Below are positions 13,872 to 21,147 of a DNA stretch of 33,107 bases, piece by piece. The notes under the pieces are model-generated. The model was given only the letters and a program-made list of their open reading frames with translations, had not been told where the DNA came from and searched no databases. This stretch comes from an uncultured Clostridia bacterium. Lineage in GTDB: Bacteria; Bacillota; Clostridia; Christensenellales; Borkfalkiaceae. The stretch is taken from assembly GCA_947627125.1 (NCBI GenBank), contig CANQUY010000003.1:1-33107 (forward strand), written 5' to 3'. The position numbers and the translations under genes are program-made. Positions within the stretch are counted from its first letter, which is position 1, and each line of letters starts with the position of its first letter.

Positions 13872-15197
13872 TTACGTTTTAAAAAACTCCTCGTAGACGG
13901 CGCGGAGAGTGCGTTCGTAGTTGCAGTTGTCCACACCGACGATGATATTGAGCTCGGAGGAGCCTTGGTCGATCATTCGGACGTTCACCCCCGCGTTCGC
14001 AATGGCAGAAAACAGCCGCGCAGACGTACCGACGCTCTTTGCCATGCCGTGCCCCACGACGGCGATGAGCGCAACGTCCGAATAGACATTGGTCCTGTCG
14101 GGCGTGACGGCCTTGACGATATCCTCCCTCACCGCCTCGAGCACGCCGTGGGTGAGCTGTTCGCTGTCGATGACGATAGACATGGTGTCGATCCCCGAGG
14201 GAAGGTGTTCAAAGGAGATATGATGGCGGAAAAGGACTTCCATGATCTTATATGTAAAGCCGATCTCCGAGTTCATCAATGATTTTTCAATGCTGATGAC
14301 GGTGAAATTCTTCTTCCCTGCGATCCCCGTGACGGTGCGCAGCCGCTTGACGTTTGAAAGATACTTTTCGGTAGGGAGGATCATCGTTCCCTCGTCGGCG
14401 GGGCGGAAGGTATTCAAAATATGGATGGGGATATCCGCCTCGCGCACGGGAAAGATGGATTCGCTGTGCAGAACGTTCGCGCCCATATAGCTGAGCTCGC
14501 GCAGCTCCCGATAGCTGAGCTTCCCGATCCCGACGGGGCTCGGCACAATGCGGGGGTCGCAGGCCAAGAATCCGCTGACGTCCGTCCAATTTTCATAGAC
14601 GCCCGCCCCCACGGCACGCGCAACGATCGCGCCCGAAACGTCGCTGCCGCCGCGGGAGAACGTTCTGACCTTTCCGTGCGGGTCTGAGCCGTAAAAACCC
14701 GCAATAACTGCGCGATTTTTGCCTTTGAGGGCCTCCCTCACGAGGGTATAGGAGAGGGTGTCGAAGCGGCCGTTTTCGTCGAAGCGGATGACGTCCTTCG
14801 CATCAATAAAGGGCACGCCGAGGAGGGCCGCCATGACGATCCCCGCGAGATATTCCCCGCGGGAGGCAGTGAATTCCTCTCGCCTCTCCCTCTCGATCTC
14901 CGCCGCCGTGTCGCTCAGAATCTTCTCGATATCGAGGGCAAGGCCGAGCTCGTCAACGATACGGCAAAAGCGTGCGGACACCTTGTGGAAGGCCTCGCCA
15001 AGGCTCCCCTTTTCTTCGAGTTCCCTGTGTGTTTCGTACAATAAGTCGGTGATTTTTGTATCTCCGCCGAAGCGTTTGCCCGGGGCGGAAACGACGGTAT
15101 ACCGCCGCGCGGGGTCACTCTGTAGGATATTCGCGACGCGGCGCATGTTGATGCCGTCGGCCATGGACGTGCCGCCGAATTTGCAGACCTTAATCAT
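13872..15197 (-). CDS. lysC: Aspartate kinase
   Basis: The product has 441 residues. It phosphorylates aspartate, the first step to lysine, diaminopimelate, threonine and methionine. The kinase domain has KFGGTS (residues 6-11) and SRGGSDVSG (181-189). Two ACT domains follow (about 298-365, and 376-438 beginning VALIAVVGHGM), the usual site of lysine/threonine feedback. No homoserine dehydrogenase is fused to it. The ATG overlaps the end of the DUF1015 gene by 8 nt, with GGGAG upstream, so it is the last gene of the cdaA operon. Diaminopimelate feeds peptidoglycan, and c-di-AMP is tied to wall homeostasis, which may explain the linkage; that link is inference. Confidence 0.95.
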   Translation of the reverse strand: MIKVCKFGGTSMADGINMRRVANILQSDPARRYTVVSAPGKRFGGDTKITDLLYETHRELEEKGSLGEAFHKVSARFCRIVDELGLALDIEKILSDTAAEIERERREEFTASRGEYLAGIVMAALLGVPFIDAKDVIRFDENGRFDTLSYTLVREALKGKNRAVIAGFYGSDPHGKVRTFSRGGSDVSGAIVARAVGAGVYENWTDVSGFLACDPRIVPSPVGIGKLSYRELRELSYMGANVLHSESIFPVREADIPIHILNTFRPADEGTMILPTEKYLSNVKRLRTVTGIAGKKNFTVISIEKSLMNSEIGFTYKIMEVLFRHHISFEHLPSGIDTMSIVIDSEQLTHGVLEAVREDIVKAVTPDRTNVYSDVALIAVVGHGMAKSVGTSARLFSAIANAGVNVRMIDQGSSELNIIVGVDNCNYERTLRAVYEEFFKT

Positions 15198-16335
15198 AGC
15201 TGATCTCCCTGCCCTCGAGGCAGTACCGCTTGTTTTCCTCGCCGACGGTGAACACCCTGTGCATGAGGTTCCCGCCCTTGAGATCGTAGAAGAGGTCCCC
15301 CTTTTCCATGTTCTTGAGGAGAACGACGACGCCCTCCTGCTTGCGGGAGAGCTCCGCGGGTTCTGAATATCTCACCCTTCCGCCGTTGGCGCGCAGATAG
15401 GCAGAAATGACCGCGTCGGCCTTCTCTGCCCCCTCCATGCCTGCGGGAAGATTGGGATAGAGCACATTCCCCTCCCGCTTGCACTTGATATTCTTCATGA
15501 AATAGTCGATAAACGCCGCCTCGTCGGTGTCCGAGATGACCCTGTGGAGGGGCAGAAGCTCCACCGCGGGGTCAAAGAGGTTGATACACTCCGCAAGGGC
15601 GTACCGCGCGGGGTGATTTTTGAGCTCCACACCCTTGAGCGTGGGCTTCAGTTCCTCCCAATACATCTTGGCGGCAATGAGCTCGTCGTGCCCGTCGGCG
15701 ACGGCATAGCGGGGAATGCCGCGGGTCGTCAGCCAGGACGCGACGTCGTAGGCATACTCCTCGGGAACAAAACTGCCGCGGAGATTTCCCCCGTCCGCCA
15801 TGAGCGGAAAATCGTACATGATCTCGAGGTCCATGGCGTTTAATTCGCGTATAACTTCATTTTTTTTGTCGCTGTACAAAAGGAGGGTGTGCGGAAATTC
15901 GAGGAGCGCTTTCCTCCTTAGGGCGAGCAGATCCTTGACGCGGGGAGAGGGCCCCTCGGTGGCGCGGGCGGGAGTGAGTTCCCCCCGTTCAAAGGAGAAT
16001 GTTTCCATGTCGAGCGCGAGAACAATGCCCGTGCGCACGCGGCCGTTTTTCAGTTTCCGCTCCGTGAGCATGAAACCCCGCCCGATCCGCTCCAACTTTT
16101 CCTCGGTGAGTGCACTGACGATCGAGGAAGCCGCAGCGTCGGGGTCGTCCTCAGGTTCCCCCCTGTAGACGTCGGGAAGAATGCAGAAAAGAGAGGAGGG
16201 CGCGCTGCCCACTTCTCTTGCAACGCGCTCCCAAAAATCCCTGCTGCGGGGATGACTGTCGGGGGCGGGAACCGCCCATTTTTCAAAGCCGCTGCGGGGA
16301 AGAAAGATCCGCGGGGCACGGAAACAGTTTTTCAT
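15190..16335 (-). CDS. DUF1015 family protein
   Basis: The product has 381 residues. The family signature is seen as YAVADGHDELIAAKMYWEEL (residues about 210-229), where most members have ADGNH or ADGHH. Other conserved text includes PDSHPRSRDFW near the start and HPARYALAECINLFDPAVEL. DUF1015 proteins are common in Clostridia, often near serine or other amino-acid genes; no activity is firmly established. The ATG at 16335 overlaps the stop of the 35-residue gene by 4 nt (ATGA), and the 3' end overlaps lysC by 8 nt, so translation is coupled on both sides. There is no signal peptide or transmembrane helix, so it is cytoplasmic. Confidence 0.8.
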   Translation of the reverse strand: MKNCFRAPRIFLPRSGFEKWAVPAPDSHPRSRDFWERVAREVGSAPSSLFCILPDVYRGEPEDDPDAAASSIVSALTEEKLERIGRGFMLTERKLKNGRVRTGIVLALDMETFSFERGELTPARATEGPSPRVKDLLALRRKALLEFPHTLLLYSDKKNEVIRELNAMDLEIMYDFPLMADGGNLRGSFVPEEYAYDVASWLTTRGIPRYAVADGHDELIAAKMYWEELKPTLKGVELKNHPARYALAECINLFDPAVELLPLHRVISDTDEAAFIDYFMKNIKCKREGNVLYPNLPAGMEGAEKADAVISAYLRANGGRVRYSEPAELSRKQEGVVVLLKNMEKGDLFYDLKGGNLMHRVFTVGEENKRYCLEGREISYD

Positions 16336-16439
16336 ACGATATTGATGACGACGACGCAGACTGCCGCGAGGACGAGCGCAAACAGCTTGAGCGGAATATG
16401 GCTCAAAAATACGCGTTTCAGAAATTCGCCGAATTTCAT
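16332..16439 (-). CDS. 35-residue CdaR-like membrane anchor without YbbR domains
   Basis: A 35-codon frame (MKFGEFLKRVFLSHIPLKLF, then ALVLAAVCVVVINIV) lies exactly between cdaA and the DUF1015 gene, overlapping each by 4 nt (ATGA both times). GGAGGG lies about 10 nt before its ATG. Position and sequence match the N-terminal transmembrane segment of CdaR/YbbR, the usual partner encoded after cdaA; the extracellular YbbR domains are absent. The double overlap and intact frame argue that it is translated and kept. It may be an anchor-only regulator of CdaA or the stable remnant of a deleted cdaR. Homology rests on one short helix, so it is plausible rather than proven. Confidence 0.65.
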   Translation of the reverse strand: MKFGEFLKRVFLSHIPLKLFALVLAAVCVVVINIV

Positions 16440-17287
16440 GATTTCTTGCCCTCCGTGTTGAATTCTTTATTGTAATAATCTCTCAGAATGCGCTTGAGGC
16501 CCACCGAATCGATATAGCGGGTGATCTGCACGTCCTGGTCCTTCTTCTTCTGCACATAGGAGATGATGCCCGTTTCCTCGGAAACGATGATCGTGGAAAC
16601 GTCCGCGACCTCCGTCACGCCGATCCCTGCCCTGTGGCGGGTGCCGTAGTCGTTGGGGAAGGTCTTTTGCGTGAGGGGCAGAAAGCAGCCCGCGGCCAAG
16701 ATCTTATCCCCGTTGATGATCATTGCGCCGTCATGCAGGGGAGCCTTGGGGACGAAGATGCCCTCGATGAGCTGGGAGGAGATGGCGGCGTTCAAGGGGA
16801 CCCCGCTCTCGGCAATATCCTTGGGCATGCTTCCGTTCGAGAGGACGATGAGCGCGCCCGTGTTGCTCTTTGAGAGGTTGAACACTGCCCGCGTGATCGC
16901 GTTGATGCACTCCTCGGTGAGCTGGGTCTGCTTGTCGGGCGAGTTCGTCACGCGGTGCTGGATATTTTTAGGGGTGTTGTAGATCCCACGCTTGATCTCC
17001 ATGCCGAAGAGGAAGAGGAAGAACACGGAAACGAGCCCGACGAAGAGGAAGAACCAAAGCGCGTCCATCTTCTCCGAAAAGATCGTGGCGGCCCCCATGC
17101 AGAGAATGAGGAAAATATACATGGGGATATACCGTTTTGCGTTGTTCTCATAGAGCGTGCGCAGAACGAAATAGATGACGATAAAGAACAAAATGAGTTC
17201 CAACACCGTGACCCACTGGAACGGAGCCGTTGCATACGATGTAAAGAACGATTTCATCGACTCCCGGATCTCATCTATCGATCTCAT
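16436..17287 (-). CDS. cdaA: Diadenylate cyclase CdaA
   Basis: The product has 283 residues. Three transmembrane helices (residues about 25-45, 52-70 and 76-96) precede the DAC domain. The catalytic motifs are DGA (186-188, in HDGAMII) and RHR (217-219, in YGTRHRAGIG). CdaA condenses two ATP into c-di-AMP, which controls potassium and osmolyte transport and wall homeostasis in Bacillota. The start has AAGGAGGG just upstream. The gene leads an overlapping set: CdaR-like anchor, DUF1015, lysC. glmM, which usually follows cdaR, is not here. ktrA in the same window is a likely effector. Confidence 0.95.
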   Translation of the reverse strand: MRSIDEIRESMKSFFTSYATAPFQWVTVLELILFFIVIYFVLRTLYENNAKRYIPMYIFLILCMGAATIFSEKMDALWFFLFVGLVSVFFLFLFGMEIKRGIYNTPKNIQHRVTNSPDKQTQLTEECINAITRAVFNLSKSNTGALIVLSNGSMPKDIAESGVPLNAAISSQLIEGIFVPKAPLHDGAMIINGDKILAAGCFLPLTQKTFPNDYGTRHRAGIGVTEVADVSTIIVSEETGIISYVQKKKDQDVQITRYIDSVGLKRILRDYYNKEFNTEGKKS

Positions 17288-17335
17288 TCTTCCCTCCTTC
17301 TCCCAAGACGGGCAAAAAAAGTCTACTCATACTAT

Positions 17336-17363
17336 ATTATAACGAATTTTGCGGAAAAAGCAA
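17336..17363 (-). promoter_or_regulatory. Promoter of the cdaA-lysC operon
   Basis: TTGCTT (17363-17358), 16-nt spacer, TATAAT (17341-17336), minus strand, in the gap after holA. Confidence 0.65.
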
Positions 17364-17375
17364 AGAATTTTGATA

Positions 17376-18353
17376 TTATCCGAAAAATATTTTTGCCATG
17401 GCGGAAAAGAGCGCGCCTTTTGCCGAGTAGAGCCCGCTCTTTGCGCCGCAGGAAAGTGCGTACAGCCCCTCGTAGAGCGTCTGCACCCGCTCCCTGCCAA
17501 GACGCTGCGCCGCCTCGCGGTTCTTCTGCACCGCATAAGGCTTGACGCCGAGGATCTTTGCCGCCTCCGCATCCGAAAGGCGCATGTTTGAAATGTCGCA
17601 CAGCGTGCGGTAGTGGGAGGTCAGAGAGGACAAGACGGCATATTCGTCGTACCCCTTTTCGAGCAAATCGTGCAATATCTCGCAAAAAATACTGCCGTTC
17701 CGCCGCGACGCCGCCTGCGTCAGTTCATAGATCTTATATTCCGTATCCTTTGCGATATGCGCCTCGACGACGTCCTTCGTCACCCTGCCGCCCTCGCCGA
17801 GGAGGAGCTGTAACTTCTCGCACTCCTTGGCCATGCGCGCGGCGTCGAGATTGCAGTAGCGCACCATGAGGGAGATCGCGTCGCCGTCCGCGGAGAGCCC
17901 CTTCCGCTTCAGCATGCCGAACAGCCAGCGGGAGAGGTTTTCCTCGCTCTCGCGGGAGCAGTCCACGAGCGTTACTCCCTTCTTCTTTCTGAGGTCCGCC
18001 GCCCCCGCCTTTTTCGTACTGTTGACGATGAGGAGCACCGTGCTCTCGCAGGGTTTTTCGACGTATAAGTTTAAAATTTCCCATTCCCTTTCGGTGGGAT
18101 AGAAGTCGTACACGCGCACGAGCCGTCTCTCGTCGAGGAAGGGCAGGGCATAGAGATCGGCGCGGAAGGAAGCAAGGTTCCCCTTCAGCGAATCCCCCTC
18201 GACGCGCACGTCGTTGAGGGAGGGCTGCGTGATGCGGCAGGCCGCGGAGATGCTCTTTACCGCATGGTCGCGGAAATAGGCCTCCTCGCCGTCGATGAGA
18301 TAGACGGGGTCGAGCCCCGCTTCAAGACTCTTTGCAAGCTGGACAAACTTCAT
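17376..18353 (-). CDS. holA: DNA polymerase III delta subunit
   Basis: The product has 325 residues, the usual HolA size. Delta opens the beta clamp in the clamp-loader complex. The N-terminus (PVYLIDGEEAYFRDHAVKSI) and the following text (LPFLDERRLVRVYDF, LVDCSRESEENLSRWL, then KDTEYKIYELTQAASRRNG) match the family. The C-terminal helical domain that joins the clamp-loader ring is complete. I use the ATG at 18353: it overlaps the comEC stop by 4 nt (ATGA) and lies 9 nt after a good -10, whereas the upstream ATG at 18401 adds unrelated residues. comEC-holA is a common Bacillota order. Confidence 0.92.
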   Translation of the reverse strand: MKFVQLAKSLEAGLDPVYLIDGEEAYFRDHAVKSISAACRITQPSLNDVRVEGDSLKGNLASFRADLYALPFLDERRLVRVYDFYPTEREWEILNLYVEKPCESTVLLIVNSTKKAGAADLRKKKGVTLVDCSRESEENLSRWLFGMLKRKGLSADGDAISLMVRYCNLDAARMAKECEKLQLLLGEGGRVTKDVVEAHIAKDTEYKIYELTQAASRRNGSIFCEILHDLLEKGYDEYAVLSSLTSHYRTLCDISNMRLSDAEAAKILGVKPYAVQKNREAAQRLGRERVQTLYEGLYALSCGAKSGLYSAKGALFSAMAKIFFG

Positions 18354-20326
18354 AGTACTAAGATTATACCATAGTTCAAAAAATATTTCAAGGTCCCGCA
18401 CCCCTTTGTGAGGGTTAAATCGGCAGTTATCTGCGAAAAACCGTCGGGATCGAACATGACGGCGTTGCCCCGCACGAAGAGGAGGAGCGTCCCGTCCGTT
18501 TCAAAGGAGAAGGAGAGCTCTCCCTCCGAAAAGCTCTTGCCGCAGAGGACCTCCGTTTCCTGAAAGCCGTCCGCCCCCTCCCGCATGCAATAGACCCGCT
18601 CCGCACCCGTGAACGCTGCGATATTCAGCGTGTCCATGCGCTCCTCCGAGAGGACGACGGCGGCGTTGACGGAGCCCGTGCGGCGGGCCAGAAAGTTCCT
18701 GCAAGACATGAGATCGACGCCCTCGCCGACGATGAGCACGCTCTCATCCCCGCACCGCACGAGGGCGAGCAGATCCTCTCCCGCGGCGACGTCCACGACC
18801 GCCCCGCCGAAGAGGCAATTTTCGGCGACCAGACACATGGAAAAGAGAAAAACCGCAACACATGTCACGGTTACGCGCACAAGCGGGCGCAGACGGACGC
18901 GCTCGGTCCCGTAAAGACAGCCGCACAGCCAGACGGTTCCCGCCGCCCCGAACGCAAAGCCCGTCAGCACATAACCGAAGTCCGCCGCCGAGAACAGAAA
19001 CAGGAGGACGGCGAAGAGGCCGCGCGGGAAGATCAGAAGGGACGCCGCCGCAGGCGGAATGATGAGAGAGAGCAGAGTGAGGAGCAAGAGCGTGAGAAAG
19101 GCGAAGGGCAGAAGGGGCACGATGATGAGGTTGAGCCCGATCCCCCACACCGAAAAGTAGCCGAAGCCCTCGATCAGAATGGGGAAGGTGAAGAGCTGGA
19201 CGGCGAGGCTCGCGGAGAGGTATTCCCGCAAAAACCGAGGGATATGTGCGCGTTTCATGCCCCGCGTGAACATTCCCCCGAAGAGCGCAAGGCCGAGGCA
19301 GGCCCCGAAGGAGAGGCGGAACCCGACGGAGAGCCACTGCGCCGGCAAAAAGAGCAGAACGGAAAGAGCGGCGAGGGAGATGGAGCTGAGCATATCCGCC
19401 TTTCTCCCCGTGAAGGTGTTGACGCTGAGGGCAATACACATGATGAGCGCGCGGAGGGCGGAAACCGACCAGCCGCACAGGGCGCAGTAGAAAGTACAGA
19501 TAAGTACCGCGGGAAGGGCGGCATATCTCTTCAAAATGCGGAAAATGAGGAGCGACGCGCCGTACAGAATGCCGATATGGAGCCCCGAAACGGCAAAGAT
19601 ATGTGCGATTCCGCCGCTCCGCACGGCCGTCATGAAGCTGCGGTCCACCATGCGCGAATTTCCCGTCAGAAGCGCATAGGAGATGTACCCTTCCTCCCCG
19701 CCCATGCGCTCCCGCATGAGGTCAAAGAGCTCTCCATTCAAAAAGAGCAGCGGATGAAAGCCATTCTCCGCCGCCCCATACGTTTCCGAATCCGCGATAT
19801 AGCGGATATCGTTGACAAAATAGTAGGAATCTTCCGTGCCCGTGGGAAGAGGACAGCGTTTGACGCTCGCCGTAAAGGTGATGCGGTCCCCGGGGCGTAC
19901 CTCCTCCGACGTCAGCGTGAGGGTGAGTTTCCCTGCCGTCTTTTCCCCATTGAGGTACAGGTCGGAGAGCTCCGCTTCCATAAACCCGTCGTCGAGGGCG
20001 ATGCGCGTCACCGTTCCCTCCGCGCCGTATTCCCCCGCCGCCCTGCCCGAGAGATAGTTCTCCGTATAGAGATGGATCCCAACGGTCCCGACCGCCGCGA
20101 ACCCCAAAAATAAGCACATAAGTGCGATTATTTTCTGTTTTGTGAAGGGAAAGAGGGAGAAGGGAAGGAAGCAGAAAAGAAATAAAAAATCGGAGGGAAG
20201 GAGCCCGCCGAACCGGATACGGCAATAGAGAAAGATCCCGAAGGAGATGCCGAACGCCGCAAAGAGGAGCGGTCTGAAATTGACGCGCGGCAATAAAGAG
20301 GCGGAACTTTCAGCTCTGTCTGTCAT
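18350..20326 (-). CDS. comEC: ComEC/Rec2 family competence membrane protein with degenerate C-terminal domain
   Basis: The product has 658 residues. An N-terminal DUF4131 region (two helices, then an OB-like stretch, residues about 20-190) is followed by the competence domain with the diagnostic HIFAVSGLHIGIL (242-254) and many helices to about 480. ComEC forms the channel for single-stranded DNA uptake. The C-terminal part starts like the metallo-beta-lactamase-like domain (VVDVAAGEDLLALVRCGDES, then VLIVGEG), but the expected DVGQGD and HxHxDH motifs are gone and it is short. The ATG at 20326 has GGAGGAG 5 nt upstream. It overlaps holA by 4 nt. Whether this organism is competent cannot be told from here. 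Confidence 0.9.
   Translation of the reverse strand: MTDRAESSASLLPRVNFRPLLFAAFGISFGIFLYCRIRFGGLLPSDFLFLFCFLPFSLFPFTKQKIIALMCLFLGFAAVGTVGIHLYTENYLSGRAAGEYGAEGTVTRIALDDGFMEAELSDLYLNGEKTAGKLTLTLTSEEVRPGDRITFTASVKRCPLPTGTEDSYYFVNDIRYIADSETYGAAENGFHPLLFLNGELFDLMRERMGGEEGYISYALLTGNSRMVDRSFMTAVRSGGIAHIFAVSGLHIGILYGASLLIFRILKRYAALPAVLICTFYCALCGWSVSALRALIMCIALSVNTFTGRKADMLSSISLAALSVLLFLPAQWLSVGFRLSFGACLGLALFGGMFTRGMKRAHIPRFLREYLSASLAVQLFTFPILIEGFGYFSVWGIGLNLIIVPLLPFAFLTLLLLTLLSLIIPPAAASLLIFPRGLFAVLLFLFSAADFGYVLTGFAFGAAGTVWLCGCLYGTERVRLRPLVRVTVTCVAVFLFSMCLVAENCLFGGAVVDVAAGEDLLALVRCGDESVLIVGEGVDLMSCRNFLARRTGSVNAAVVLSEERMDTLNIAAFTGAERVYCMREGADGFQETEVLCGKSFSEGELSFSFETDGTLLLFVRGNAVMFDPDGFSQITADLTLTKGCGTLKYFLNYGIILVL
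18363..18391 (-). promoter_or_regulatory. Internal promoter for holA, nearly leaderless
   Basis: TTGAAA (18391-18386), 17-nt spacer, TATAAT (18368-18363), minus strand, within the end of comEC. The start point would be about 3 nt before the holA ATG. Confidence 0.65.
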
Positions 20327-20493
20327 CTTTCTCCTCCGTGTGCAAAAATTTCGGCTCCCGCGTCCGATGTGTGTTTATTATAGCACGAATGAAAAACTCT
20401 GCACTCGTTTTTTTCACATAAATTGCAAATTTTTTTGTTTTTTGTCGATTTTTTTGGTTTTTTGCTCTGATTGGAGGGCGAAGGGGGAGGTAA

Positions 20494-21036
20494 CTGCTCA
20501 TTCTGAGGGAGCGCCAGCGACCGAAGAATCCCCCTGAACGAAGTCGCCCGCTCATTCTGAGAAAGGGAAAAAGAACGAAGTCAGATGAACGAACCCGAAG
20601 AATCTCGCGGCGATTGACAGTAAAGCATGCGGCGAGATGCTTCGGTACTGCTTCGTTAGACTGCGTTGTACTCACGTTCTCAGCATGACGCCGCTATAAC
20701 AGGCTCCCGTGCCGCCGCGTCATTCTGCCCCGCGCGCATTCTTGTTGCACTAAGCGCGGCACGAGCGCGTAGCGCGAAGTAGAAAGGGAGTAGGAACGAA
20801 GTCAGATGACTTAACCCGAAGAATCTCGCGGCGATTGACAGTAAAGCATGCGGCGAGATGCTTCGGTACAACCCTCGTAGACTGCGTTCAACTCCCGTTC
20901 TCAGCATGACGCCGCTACAACAGGCTCCCGTGCGTTTTATGGGATCCTTCGCTGCGCTCAGGATGAGCGCGGGGACTTGCTCCCGTGCGTTTAACGGGAT
21001 CCTTCCCCTTCGCTACGCTCAGGGTCGGGATGAGGT
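20494..21036. repeat. Large REP-like cluster with a nested insertion
   Basis: Order: a short T-core unit (20494-20537), A and reversed B (20549-20695), A and reversed B (about 20712-20915), then two short C-core units (20937-20972 and 20985-21036). The second A unit is split after GTCATTCTG by about 60 bp rich in GCGC motifs before its remainder resumes at about 20789, a nested insertion. This region and the 130-bp AT-rich comEC upstream stretch hold no gene. Confidence 0.8.
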
Positions 21037-21083
21037 GGTGGGCGGGGTTTTGCGGATTGTTGTATTTTTCAGGCGGACGGTAC

Positions 21084-21112
21084 TTGCCATTTTATGGAAA
21101 TCGTGGTATAAT
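21084..21112 (+). promoter_or_regulatory. Promoter of the DUF4011 helicase gene
   Basis: TTGCCA (21084-21089), 17-nt spacer, TATAAT (21107-21112); leader about 29 nt. Only a weak AGG precedes the ATG at 21148. Confidence 0.8.
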
Positions 21113-21147
21113 GGGAACGGAAATATATCATAATCTTCAGGTTCAGA

